Part shown: positions 47,486 through 56,128 of the stretch, piece after piece
Position numbering within the stretch: position 1 is the stretch's first letter
How the letters are laid out: every line of letters starts with the position of its first letter
Notes under the pieces: generated by a model
Told to the model about the DNA's origin: nothing
Database searches by the model: none
The model's input: only the letters and a program-made list of their open reading frames with translations
From: Clostridia bacterium
GTDB taxonomy: Bacteria > Bacillota > Clostridia > Oscillospirales > CAG-272
DNA length: 64,000 nucleotides
NCBI GenBank assembly: GCA_017547755.1
Contig: JAFYOX010000094.1
Location: 22,842-86,841 of the forward strand
Direction of reading: 5' to 3'
Program-made: the position numbers and the translations under genes

Positions 47486-49453
47486 TTACTTTTTCCAGAG
47501 ACGTACCTTTTCGAGATTGACAAAATGGTAGCGTGCGCCTTCGTGGGAGAAACGGAAAATCATCTTCTTGATGTCCGCATCCGCCGGGATGCCGTCGAGA
47601 ACCGCTTCGTACGTACTCCAGCCGCCGTACAGGTCGGCGGACTTCGCAAACGAAATCTCCGTCGTGCCGTCCGCGCAGACAAGAAGGAGCTTCGCGGTCA
47701 GATTTGCCGTATTGTACAGGTTCACGGTCAGCCTGCCGAAGTTCTGCAGGTCGAGCTTGTTGTACGGATAGGACTTGACATAGCAGCCGAATTCTGCATC
47801 ATCGTCTTCCGAGCAGACACGTACGCTCTGTCCTTCAAGGGTGAACGCAGTGTCCGGGCAGACTTCGGAACCGTTTTCCGGCTGCCAGATCGGATGCCAG
47901 AACAGGTCGAGAACGTCATCATGCAGCTTCGATCCCCAGACAGAGGTACGTCCGGTGTCGTACCACGGACGCGCTTCGATGGTGATGCGGTTTTCCTTGT
48001 CGGTGAAGAACGGATAGATCGGGTAAGCACCTGCCCAGAGGTTGCAGCACGGTTCGAGCGACTGGATGCAGTACGCCGCGTGCTTCGGTTCGGGAATGGC
48101 ATCGCACCAGACTTCCATCGTACCGGACATCGGCTGGATCTCGCATTCCGCCGGAAGATATACGCCGTCATCGCCGGCAACGTAGAGGCCGACCGGACGG
48201 TCACCGTCCACAAACAGGCCGAATCCGTACGGTGCAAAGTTCAGACGGATGCGGTTTCCGACGACTTCCCAGTCGGTCAGATGCGCGGGAGTGGTCTGAT
48301 CCCAGCCTCTGCCGTAGACGTTGTCGAGCGCAAGGCTTGCCATGCGTTCGCCGAGCGGATACTTGTTCGTCGGGTGGATCGGGTGATTGCCCTGATGGTA
48401 TGCCCATATCGGGGAGAGATCACAGATCGGTGCCGCCGCAAACTTTTCGGGAGATTCCTTCGCCGTTTCGACAAAGGCATTGTTGAGGTAGCCCATATTG
48501 CATTCGCCGGAGCCGCCGTACGTCCACGGATAAATGAGGGACGAGATCATCATGAAGGAATCCGGGAACGCACCGAAGCGTGCCGCGTAGGTCTTGTGAT
48601 AGAAACGGAGATAGTCGGCGTACGCCTTCGTCCAGAATTCGCCGCCGCATTCGTTTTCGCCCTGATACCAGATCACGCCGCGCACCTTGACGCCTTCCAG
48701 CGGTGCGATCTTGACGTTGTACTGGGAGCAGGTCTGCTGGAAATTGCAGTCGCCGCGGTTGTTCCAGGTTTCAATGGTCGGATAATTGCCGATCTTCTGC
48801 ATCCGGCCCTTCATGTATTCGTCCGCGTCAATGGCATCCTTCGGGAACCACGACGGCATGGACGTGCCGCCCCAGGTCGCGTTGAGAAAGCCGACCGGAA
48901 CATCTTCCGCGCCGTTCAGCCAGTCGTACAGTTCCGCCGCAAACTTCAGACCGAGTGCGGAAACGCCGTTCAGCTTCGCGGCATTGTCCGCGTCCATCCA
49001 GGAACCGGTCATCATGCGGTCGGGTTCCCACGGGAATTCCCCGCCGCCGCCGAACGCCGGATAATCGACGTGGTACACGCGGATGTTCTTTCCGGCAACT
49101 TCGTCAAGCAGCTTCTGTACATCGGTGATGGTGGAGTTGGGCAGTTCCATGTTGGACTGTCCGGATGCCAGCCAGAGTTCGCCGAAGAGAACGTCGTGCA
49201 TGGTGTAATCACAGCCGCACTTGCCGCAGTGGAGAGAGATATCGTACTTCGTGAAGGAAGCGCGGGGAGTCTTCAGTTCGAGAGAGAAGTTCCCTTCCGC
49301 ATCCGCCGTCGCCGAAGCGGAGGAAACCAGCCCGGATTCGTTAAAGATCTTCCCGGTGATTTCCGCTTCCGCACCTGCCTTGCCGTTGATCACAAGACAC
49401 GCGTCCGCCTGAAACAGCGCGCCGTCCGCAAAAATCTTCTGTAATGTAAACAT
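47486..49453 (-). CDS. Sialate O-acetylesterase-like SGNH hydrolase
   Basis: 655 residues. After an N-terminal beta domain (VINGKAGAEAEITGKIF) the SGNH block I is LWLASGQSNMELP with the nucleophile Ser; NATWGGTSMPSW and VIWYQGENECG are later blocks, and DLSPIWAYHQGNHPIHPTNKYPLGERMA carries the catalytic His. The C-terminal 150 residues look like a carbohydrate-binding beta-sandwich. No signal peptide. Family members remove acetyl groups from sialic acids or xylan oligomers. Confidence 0.9.
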   Translation of the reverse strand: MFTLQKIFADGALFQADACLVINGKAGAEAEITGKIFNESGLVSSASATADAEGNFSLELKTPRASFTKYDISLHCGKCGCDYTMHDVLFGELWLASGQSNMELPNSTITDVQKLLDEVAGKNIRVYHVDYPAFGGGGEFPWEPDRMMTGSWMDADNAAKLNGVSALGLKFAAELYDWLNGAEDVPVGFLNATWGGTSMPSWFPKDAIDADEYMKGRMQKIGNYPTIETWNNRGDCNFQQTCSQYNVKIAPLEGVKVRGVIWYQGENECGGEFWTKAYADYLRFYHKTYAARFGAFPDSFMMISSLIYPWTYGGSGECNMGYLNNAFVETAKESPEKFAAAPICDLSPIWAYHQGNHPIHPTNKYPLGERMASLALDNVYGRGWDQTTPAHLTDWEVVGNRIRLNFAPYGFGLFVDGDRPVGLYVAGDDGVYLPAECEIQPMSGTMEVWCDAIPEPKHAAYCIQSLEPCCNLWAGAYPIYPFFTDKENRITIEARPWYDTGRTSVWGSKLHDDVLDLFWHPIWQPENGSEVCPDTAFTLEGQSVRVCSEDDDAEFGCYVKSYPYNKLDLQNFGRLTVNLYNTANLTAKLLLVCADGTTEISFAKSADLYGGWSTYEAVLDGIPADADIKKMIFRFSHEGARYHFVNLEKVRLWKK

Positions 49454-49488
49454 AGAAAACCTCCTATTTATCTATACAGATTAAAGCT

Positions 49489-49536
49489 TTTTGAAAGGGG
49501 TTCGGGGAAAACTTTTTCTCGAAAAAGTTTTCCCCG
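49489..49536 (-). repeat. Gene-end hairpin element, copy 9
   Basis: CGGGGAAAACTTTTT and AAAAAGTTTTCCCCG pair (49503-49536). On the minus strand it is followed by AACCCCTTTCAAAAAGCTTTAA. It terminates the GH36 gene. Confidence 0.72.
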
Positions 49537-49543
49537 AGAAACA

Positions 49544-51724
49544 TTACTTCTGTTCCACAAAATGCAGGGTGAAGCTGTCGCCGGTGCCGCTTCTCATGCG
49601 GGAAACGTTCAGACCGGCGTTCATGAGGAATGCGCCGGAGTAGACTTCGCCGTTTTCTTCGAGGGTGTAATATTTTTCGGCATCGAGACCGCGGAAGCGG
49701 ATGATGCGCTTGTTGCAGTGGTAGTAACGCATATTCACGAGGGTGAACAGCATTTCGCTCTTGTCGGGGGATACGAGTTCCCATGCCGCATAGTAGCTGT
49801 TGTCCCACGGATTGACGATACGGTAGAGGTCGCCGTAATGGGTGAGGTCGTAGTACTTGTGGTAGTCCGCAACCTGCTTCTTGACGATCTCGATATCCTT
49901 TTCGGTCAGATGGTTCGGGTCAAGTTCGTAGCCGAAGGTCCCCCACATTGCCACGTTGCCCTTGGTTTCGAAACCGGTGCGGCGGCTCATGGAAACGTGC
50001 GCGCCCATCGTGGATGCCGGATAGCACATGGACGTACCGAACTGGATCGCGATACGTTCGATCGCGTCGGTGTTGTCGGATGCCCAGATCTGGGGAGAAT
50101 AGTACAGCATTGCGGGGTCGAAACGTCCGCCGCCGCCGGAGCAGTTTTCAAGAAGGATGTCCGGGAAGTCGCGGGTCAGGCGATCCATGACTTCGTAGGT
50201 ACCGAGAACGAAGCGATGGAAAATTTCTTCGCCGTGTTCCTTGCCGAGCAGAGCGCTTCCGGCTTCGGAAATATTGCGGTTGAAGTCCCACTTGACATAG
50301 TCGATCTTATAGTTGGAGAGAACTTCCTTCATCTGACCGTAGATGTTTTCACGGACATCCGCGCGGGACATATCGATAACGTACTGCTGACGTGCGATAG
50401 AGCAGTCGCGTCCGGGAACATGGATGCACCAGTCGGGATGCGCGCGGTAGAGATCGGAATCGGGAGAGATCATTTCAGGTTCGTACCAGATACCGAACTT
50501 GAGACCGAGGGCATTGACGCGGTCGATCAGCACGCCGAGACCGCCCGGGAGCTTGTCTTCGTTGACGTACCAGTCACCGAGGGAACAGTTGTCGGAATTT
50601 CTTACACCGAACCAGCCATCGTCCATAACGAGCATTTCGATGCCGACTTCCTTGGCGCGTTCCGCGAAGGAAACGAGCTTGTCGGTGTCAAAGCTGAAGT
50701 AAGCGGCTTCCCAGCTGTTGATCAGCAGAGGACGCTTTTCGGTCTTCCAGCGGCCGCGGACGAGGTTGTTGTTGTAGAGACGATGGAAAATGCGGGACAT
50801 TTCGCCGATACCTTCGCCGGAGAAGACGAGAACGGCTTCGGGAGTCTGGAATTCTTCGCCCGCTTCGAGGTGCCAGGTAAATCCGTCGGGGTTGATACCG
50901 ATGTTCACGCGGGTGCATTCGTAGTAGTCAACGTCGGCGGTGATATCAAAATTGCCGCTGTAAACGAGGTTGAAGCCGAAAACTTCGCCCTGATTTTCGT
51001 CGGCACCGTGACGGACGAGCGCCGCAAAGGGATTATGGAAGTGGGAAGACGAACCGCGGGTGGAAGAAAGCGAGGTATGACCGTGTTCCAGCGGGGAACG
51101 TGCCATATTGCGTTCGGCGTTGTGGCGGCCGTAGAGATGAACGATATCGAAGTCCATCGTATTGAAGGAAACGCTCGCGCTGTAGACCTTTTCGATGTCC
51201 ATCGGCTTGTCGGATTCGTTGATGATGCGGACAGCCTTGGTCATCGCGCCGTAATTTTCGAATACGGTGTACATGAGAACTGCCGCCGCGCCGGTCACCT
51301 TGTCGCGGACGTAGATCTCGAGAGTTTCGCATTCGTCATCGCAGTTCGCGTAGGTCGCAGGCATTGCCTTGAGTTCGGGTTTGCCCTTGTAGATCTTGTG
51401 GCTGACGTAGCGGAAGTCGGTGCAGTTGTTGCCGTCGGCATTGCGGATGGCAACGGCGGTCTTGCGGAAGTCACCGACGCCGAAGCCGGAATATTCGAGC
51501 GGAGAAACGTCCGCAGAGAACGAATGGTCTTCCACGGAAGCGTTGCTCGGAGAGAACGATGCGAAATATTCACGGAACTTATAGCCCTTGAAATTCACAT
51601 CCGGGATCTTCGCGCCGTAATACTGGCAGAGAAGATATCCCTGTTCAAAAATTTCGATCACGTACGACGAGGTCGCCGTATCAAGCTTGAAGATGTTCTT
51701 ATCTTCAAAAAAACGGATGCCCAT
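49544..51724 (-). CDS. GH36 alpha-galactosidase
   Basis: 726 residues, normal for the family. Catalytic region EMLVMDDGWFGVR, the nucleophile motif DYVKWDFNRN and the acid/base motif WASDNTDAIERI are clear; LLINSWEAAYFSFD and ENCSGGGGRFD are family hallmarks. It hydrolyses terminal alpha-galactosides such as raffinose-type sugars inside the cell. It starts 40 bp after the TIR-DnaA gene, with AAGGAGAATAAACCAC before ATG 51724, so it may be cotranscribed with it. Confidence 0.96.
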   Translation of the reverse strand: MGIRFFEDKNIFKLDTATSSYVIEIFEQGYLLCQYYGAKIPDVNFKGYKFREYFASFSPSNASVEDHSFSADVSPLEYSGFGVGDFRKTAVAIRNADGNNCTDFRYVSHKIYKGKPELKAMPATYANCDDECETLEIYVRDKVTGAAAVLMYTVFENYGAMTKAVRIINESDKPMDIEKVYSASVSFNTMDFDIVHLYGRHNAERNMARSPLEHGHTSLSSTRGSSSHFHNPFAALVRHGADENQGEVFGFNLVYSGNFDITADVDYYECTRVNIGINPDGFTWHLEAGEEFQTPEAVLVFSGEGIGEMSRIFHRLYNNNLVRGRWKTEKRPLLINSWEAAYFSFDTDKLVSFAERAKEVGIEMLVMDDGWFGVRNSDNCSLGDWYVNEDKLPGGLGVLIDRVNALGLKFGIWYEPEMISPDSDLYRAHPDWCIHVPGRDCSIARQQYVIDMSRADVRENIYGQMKEVLSNYKIDYVKWDFNRNISEAGSALLGKEHGEEIFHRFVLGTYEVMDRLTRDFPDILLENCSGGGGRFDPAMLYYSPQIWASDNTDAIERIAIQFGTSMCYPASTMGAHVSMSRRTGFETKGNVAMWGTFGYELDPNHLTEKDIEIVKKQVADYHKYYDLTHYGDLYRIVNPWDNSYYAAWELVSPDKSEMLFTLVNMRYYHCNKRIIRFRGLDAEKYYTLEENGEVYSGAFLMNAGLNVSRMRSGTGDSFTLHFVEQK

Positions 51725-51763
51725 GTGGTTTATTCTCCTTGATTTTTATTTTCAATATAATTG

Positions 51764-52966
51764 TCAGCTTTCCTGTTTCTGATTTTTCCGGAGCAGTATG
51801 CCTGCCCGCAGGGCAAAGTTCAGATCGCTGACATTCATTTCATCAAATTTGTTCAGATTTGCTGCAACCGTGGAAGGATCCCGTCCCAACCGGTTACCGA
51901 TTTCCGCGAGCGACAGATCTGTCACCGCACGCACGGCAGAAATTACCGCGCAGCGTGCTTCACGTACATCTTTCCGGCGGCTGGTCCCGAGGATCTCCTC
52001 TTTCGTCACACCGAAAATTTCCGATGCATCTTCCAGGATCCGCATAAACGGATCCACGGAAACCGTTTCTTCCGGCACCGCAGATTTTCTTTCGATCCGC
52101 ACGGTTTTCGCACAGCGGACAAGTGCCGAAAGATCGTCATTGAAACGATTGTCAATCGGTTTTCCGTTCAGAAGAAGGGTCGTTTTTTTCGCATAAAAGC
52201 GTTCCCGCAGAATCCGGTGGATTTCTTCCTGCGTTGCCGCCTTTCCTGCCAGATTCTCGAAATCCTCGAGAATCAGGTAATCCGCCGCATCGTATTTCTC
52301 ACGGAATGCCGCCGAACTGCCTTGCTGGATGCTCACGATCAATTCGTTAACAAACTGCTCCGCCGATGTACAGACACAATCCGTTCCTGCCGGCAGGGAC
52401 TGCATGACTTCTGTCCGGAACCGCGCACGTTCGTGATAATCGTACGTCAGAAGCTGGACAAATTCATATCCCGCTTTCCGGTTCACAAAATCCGCACAGA
52501 GCTGCTTCAGATCATCCGGCGCCTGCCCGCGGCATACGGCCGGTTCCGGTGCGGAATACAGTTTTTCGTAAAAAGCCTCTTCGTCCGCATAGGTATATTT
52601 GTGGATCGCCTGCAGACGGTTCAGACGCAGTGCCATTCCCGACGGCAGTTTCACATCCTGCAGATAGATCAGCAGCAGGTTTTTTTTCAGATCGCGGGCA
52701 TAATTCAGTTCATCCCGGCAGTTGTCGGAATCCAGATATTCCTGTGCCATGAATGCGAGAAAAACGGTACATTTTTCCACATGCACGGCAATGTTTTCGT
52801 CCCATTCCGTCCCCGGGTCAATCCCTTCGTCGTACCAGACCCGGTACCCGTCTTTCTGCATCCGGGCAATCACCGGCAGAACCTCCGCGCGGCTGCGGTG
52901 TGCGTAACTGATAAAAATATGGGGTTCTTCCCCCGCATACGGTTTTTGTACGGCGAGTTCCGTCAT
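51764..52966 (-). CDS. TIR domain fused to degenerate DnaA AAA+ core and DnaA-like DNA-binding domain
   Basis: 400 residues. Residues about 15-125 are a TIR domain (HIFISYAHRS, GYRVWYDEGIDPGTEW, FMAQEYLDSDNCRDELNYA) with the expected catalytic Glu at 86. About 165-305 aligns with the DnaA ATPase: TSAEQFVNELIVSIQQG, FREKYDAADYLILEDFENLAGK, a sensor-like TTLLLNGKP. The GGVGLGKT P-loop is missing; LTYDYHERARF stands there, so ATP binding is unlikely. Residues 314-382 match DnaA domain IV (FGVTKEEILG, LSLAEIGNRLGRDPSTVAAN), with DPST in place of the box-contacting DHTT. TIR domains of this kind cleave NAD+ or make signals in defence; DnaA domain IV binds DnaA boxes. ATG 52966 follows AGAAAGGA; a TTG at 52990 overlapping the uroD stop is an alternative. 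The combined role is inference. Confidence 0.88.
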   Translation of the reverse strand: MTELAVQKPYAGEEPHIFISYAHRSRAEVLPVIARMQKDGYRVWYDEGIDPGTEWDENIAVHVEKCTVFLAFMAQEYLDSDNCRDELNYARDLKKNLLLIYLQDVKLPSGMALRLNRLQAIHKYTYADEEAFYEKLYSAPEPAVCRGQAPDDLKQLCADFVNRKAGYEFVQLLTYDYHERARFRTEVMQSLPAGTDCVCTSAEQFVNELIVSIQQGSSAAFREKYDAADYLILEDFENLAGKAATQEEIHRILRERFYAKKTTLLLNGKPIDNRFNDDLSALVRCAKTVRIERKSAVPEETVSVDPFMRILEDASEIFGVTKEEILGTSRRKDVREARCAVISAVRAVTDLSLAEIGNRLGRDPSTVAANLNKFDEMNVSDLNFALRAGILLRKNQKQES

Positions 52967-52986
52967 AAATTCTTTGTTTTCCTTTC

Positions 52987-54054
52987 TCAATACTTCCCTA
53001 CGATCTTGATTTCCTCAATGATCGCGCGGAAATTTTCGAGACTTACAGAGTTGGGAACGGAGTGGTCGGAGGAGAAGATGTAGCCGCCGTTTTCCTTGAG
53101 CGCGGGGATCACGCGGCGGATTTCTTCGATGATTGCTTCCTTGTCGTCCCAGAGAACGGCGTTGACGCCGCCGTGGAGAACGAGTTTGTCGCCGTAGTTC
53201 TTTTTGAGGGTAAGGGGTTCCATGCCGGCCTTGACTTCGAGCGGATTCAGTGCGTCGAGACCGATTTCCATCAGATCGTCGATGCGGGACATGATGTTGC
53301 CGCAGGAGTGGAGATGCGCATAGATGCCGCGGTTGTGCGCCCAGTCGACCGCACGCTTGTGAACGGGCTTGAGCATTTCGCGGTACATTTCGTTCGAGAA
53401 GAACGTCGTGCCCTTGTAACCCATGTCGTCCGGCCAGCTGATGCAGTCGAAGTGATAGCCCGCATCCCAGATCTCTCCGAACAGATCCATGCAGCGGTCG
53501 AGGTACGTATTGAACATATCCTGTACCATTTCCGGCTCTTCGTACATCGCGATCAGCAGGTTTTCCGTCCCCATCATCCACGAGTGCGTTACGTCAAAGC
53601 CGAACCAGAAGTTCGCCGTGATCCAGCGTCCTTCCGCCTGCCACTGCGGATATGCCTTCTTCAGATAGTCCCAGTTGATCCGGTTTTCGCCTTCGTACAT
53701 CCGGCGCTTGCAGTCTTCCCATGCCGCCGGATCCGTTACCGTGTAGTCGAGGAATTCCGGCGTCGAGTCCAGACCCTTGTTGTGACGCATCGTTACGCCC
53801 CAGTTCGTCTTGTAGGTGATCGCCTTTTCGTCCTCTTCGATCACTTCGTAGGGATAGCGCGGCGTGATGTCCACACCGATGCCCGCCGTCTTGTCTACGC
53901 CGAAATAATCGCACCAGTCCATCCCTTCCGGCATACCTTCGTTCTGCCAGCGGCGGATCGTTCCCGCCCACGGACTGTCAATGATCGGCACGCGGTCCGC
54001 TTCCTTGTGCGCGTACATCCGCGCAAAGCGTTCTTTTACTGTCATTTCTGCCAT
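52987..54054 (-). CDS. Uroporphyrinogen decarboxylase-family protein (methyltransferase type)
   Basis: 355 residues. Has the UroD-superfamily barrel pattern with HLHSCGNIMSRIDDLMEIGLDALNPLEVKAGM near residue 245-280 and LVLHGGVNAVLW. The HxCG motif is the zinc/thiol site of corrinoid-dependent methyltransferase relatives (MtbA type), not of true HemE. It probably moves methyl groups or acts on a carbohydrate-linked substrate; genes of this type often lie beside glycoside hydrolases, as here. ATG 54054 follows AAAGGAAACAAAAACG. The TIR-DnaA gene begins about 20 bp after it. Confidence 0.85.
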   Translation of the reverse strand: MAEMTVKERFARMYAHKEADRVPIIDSPWAGTIRRWQNEGMPEGMDWCDYFGVDKTAGIGVDITPRYPYEVIEEDEKAITYKTNWGVTMRHNKGLDSTPEFLDYTVTDPAAWEDCKRRMYEGENRINWDYLKKAYPQWQAEGRWITANFWFGFDVTHSWMMGTENLLIAMYEEPEMVQDMFNTYLDRCMDLFGEIWDAGYHFDCISWPDDMGYKGTTFFSNEMYREMLKPVHKRAVDWAHNRGIYAHLHSCGNIMSRIDDLMEIGLDALNPLEVKAGMEPLTLKKNYGDKLVLHGGVNAVLWDDKEAIIEEIRRVIPALKENGGYIFSSDHSVPNSVSLENFRAIIEEIKIVGKY

Positions 54055-54101
54055 CGTTTTTGTTTCCTTTCGTTGAAACTGACGTTATTTTTTCTGCTTT
54101 T

Positions 54102-54130
54102 AGTATAATAGAAATGAAGGATTTGCGCAA
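54102..54130 (-). promoter_or_regulatory. Promoter of the uroD-TIR-DnaA unit
   Basis: TTGCGC (54130-54125), 17-bp spacer, TATACT (54107-54102) on the minus strand. Confidence 0.6.
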
Positions 54131-54155
54131 GGGGTTTGCGGATTTTTCTGCACGC

Positions 54156-54440
54156 TCATTCCTTCTTTTGCGAAACAAACATCCCGTAATCCTTCGGAAC
54201 CCGGATCACCCCGTCCCGCTTTTCCCCTTCCGCAAAATATTAGCTCAATAAATCTCCGCCGTTTCCGCAGCCGAGTTCGAGGATCCGGTCGTTCTCACGG
54301 AAGCGATACTGCGAGAAAATCCAGTTTCCGAATCCCTGTTTGTTGACGCTGTATTTCTGATGGATGGAGATGCGCGTGTTCAGGTTTGCAGAGGTTTTGT
54401 ACTGCTCCTTCACCTGCGCGCGGTCGTTGAGTGCTGCCAT
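54156..54440 (-). pseudogene. SAM-dependent methyltransferase remnant with internal deletion
   Basis: From ATG 54440 (GGAGGCAGTC upstream) 66 residues read like the N-terminus of a class I methyltransferase, ending in motif I ILELGCGNGGDLLS and then a stop at 54240. The same frame continues after that stop with YFAEGEKRDGVIRVPKDYGMFVSQKKE and a second stop at 54156, which looks like the C-terminal tail of the same family. About 130-160 middle residues are missing. The gene appears gutted and frame-stopped, not a real short protein. Confidence 0.75.
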
Positions 54441-54549
54441 GACTGCCTCCGGAATCAAGTGATTTCGGGAGTATTATAGCATATCGGATGGGTGAAAGAA
54501 AGGGGATGAGAAGTTTTTTGAAAAATCAAAACTATTTTTCAAAAAGGTA

Positions 54550-54578
54550 TTGACAAAGACCTATAGCTGTGCTATAAT
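54550..54578 (+). promoter_or_regulatory. Promoter of the tRNA-Leu/tRNA-fMet unit
   Basis: TTGACA (54550-54555), 17-bp spacer, TATAAT (54573-54578), perfect consensus. Confidence 0.9.
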
Positions 54579-54618
54579 AAAGGAGCAACAGAGGGAAGCC
54601 CCTAAAGCGGGAGAATGT

Positions 54619-54704
54619 GCCGGAGTGGCGGAATTGGCAGACGCCCGGGACTTAAAATCCCGTGATACGAAAGTATCGTACCGGTTCGAACCCGGTGTCC
54701 GGCA
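54619..54704 (+). tRNA. tRNA-Leu (anticodon TAA)
   Basis: Class II tRNA with a long variable arm (TGATACGAAAGTATCGTA). D-arm GGCGGAATTGGCAGACGC is typical of Leu; the anticodon loop CTTAAAA sits in GGGA/TCCC stem; T-arm CCGGTTCGAACCCGG. CCA is not encoded. The seventh acceptor pair (G with G) looks unpaired in my fold; otherwise normal. Confidence 0.93.
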
Positions 54705-54727
54705 TCTTCTGTTGATCAACTGAATAT

Positions 54728-54804
<77 letters not shown>

Positions 54805-54810
54805 GAAAAA

Positions 54811-54853
54811 GTAACCTTTTTAAGTGAGATTCGCTTGAAAAGGTTCTTTTTTT
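54811..54853 (+). terminator. Terminator behind tRNA-fMet, supplied by the element
   Basis: AACCTTTT (54813-54820) pairs with AAAAGGTT (54838-54845), followed by CTTTTTTT. It lies inside the element, so the insertion brought its own terminator for tRNA transcription, insulating the integrase. Confidence 0.75.
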
Positions 54854-54892
54854 ATCAAAAAATCAACATCCTAAAATCTGGAAGGGGTTTGA

Positions 54893-54913
54893 AAGTTCAA
54901 CAAAAATTCAACT
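54893..54913 (+). repeat. Putative integrase arm-type site, left
   Basis: A 21-bp sequence containing two direct TTCAAC copies separated by five A's, identical to 63674-63694 near the other end. It lies 89 bp inside attL, where lambda-type integrases bind with their N-terminal domain. Confidence 0.6.
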
Positions 54914-54925
54914 CCCCTCTCAAAT

Positions 54926-56128
54926 TCAGTTTTCCTGTGCTTTCTTCGAGAAAAATGCGTCCCCCAGAATGTCTGCATTCTTTTCGTCCGCCTTGACAAT
55001 CACATGAGCGTAGATGTTCGCCGTCGTGCTGACCTGTGCATGACCGAGACGTTTGGAAATGCTCACACTGTCTGCGCCGTTGAAATATAGGATACTCGCC
55101 ATCGTGTGCCGGAACGCATGAGGATTGATGTGCGGCAGTCCACGCCGTTTGGAAAACTTCTTCATCCAGTCTGTCACGCTGTCCGGGTGCATCGGGGAAC
55201 CGTTGTCCTGTGTGAAGACAAACCCCTGTGATTCAAAGTATTCCCCCAGACGCAGCCGTTCGCTTCCCTGCCATGCTCTGTATCTCCGCAGCAGCTTCAT
55301 CGTCTCCGCCGGCATACTCACCCAGCGGTCGGAGGTCTTCGTTTTCGGTGTGGTGATGTAGATTCCCTTGTCCGGGCTGTACTGCACGTTCCGGCAAATG
55401 TGGATGCGGTTGCCGTCGAAGTCGCAGTCCTCCCACTTGATTCCGAGAATCTCACCGCGCCGCGCACCGGTAATGAGAAACAAGTGTGTCAGCGTTCTCC
55501 ACTTGATCGGTTCTTCCTCCAGAGCATCACGGATCAGCTCCACTTCCTCCGGCTGAAAATAATTTGCATCTTTCTTCTCTGCTTTCGGAGGAATCACACG
55601 GTCGGCAGGGTTGAACGGGATCAGATCCTCCATGACCGCCTGTTTGAGAATCACATGAATCAGACGATGGTGTTCAAGGATCGTTTTCGCCGACAGTCCG
55701 CCGCCGGTCTTCTTGTTCTTCCCGTCTTCGCCGAGTTTGCTGTACAGGGTGTTGAGCATATCCGGACGGAGGTCTTTCAGTTTCACATGACCGATCTGCT
55801 CATAGATGCGTTCGGTCAACTCCCGATACCGGACAACGGTGCTATGTTTCGTACCGCGTTCCTCTTTCAGGTTGATACAATAATCACAATACTGTGCGAA
55901 AGTCTGCCGGACATCCGACACGGTTCCCTCTCTGCACTCCTTTTCAAAGGTGGCGGCGAAAGCCTCCGCCTTTTTTCTTGCGCTTTTTTCCGTCCATGTG
56001 GGTTCCACGTTGAACGTTGCCGTGTACGGCTTGAGCTGGTGTCCTTCGGCATCCCGTCCGCGATGGACGCGGATGCTGTAGGAAATCAGCTTGCCGGATT
56101 TGTCCCGGCGTTCCTGGATGTTAGCCAT
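54926..56128 (-). CDS. int: Tyrosine integrase
   Basis: 400 residues. N-terminal arm-binding region with a Lys/Arg-rich start (ERRDKSGKLISYSIRVHRG), SAM-like core-binding domain, and a catalytic domain with ARRGEILGIKW (Arg I), HAFRHTMAS (HxxR), LGHAQVSTTANIYAH (His and the Tyr nucleophile). It recombines attP with the 3' end of tRNA-fMet. ATG 56128 with GGAGAGGAGAAAAACA; the start lies inside the end of the repressor gene, an 8-bp overlap, so they are cotranscribed. Confidence 0.96.
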   Translation of the reverse strand: MANIQERRDKSGKLISYSIRVHRGRDAEGHQLKPYTATFNVEPTWTEKSARKKAEAFAATFEKECREGTVSDVRQTFAQYCDYCINLKEERGTKHSTVVRYRELTERIYEQIGHVKLKDLRPDMLNTLYSKLGEDGKNKKTGGGLSAKTILEHHRLIHVILKQAVMEDLIPFNPADRVIPPKAEKKDANYFQPEEVELIRDALEEEPIKWRTLTHLFLITGARRGEILGIKWEDCDFDGNRIHICRNVQYSPDKGIYITTPKTKTSDRWVSMPAETMKLLRRYRAWQGSERLRLGEYFESQGFVFTQDNGSPMHPDSVTDWMKKFSKRRGLPHINPHAFRHTMASILYFNGADSVSISKRLGHAQVSTTANIYAHVIVKADEKNADILGDAFFSKKAQEN

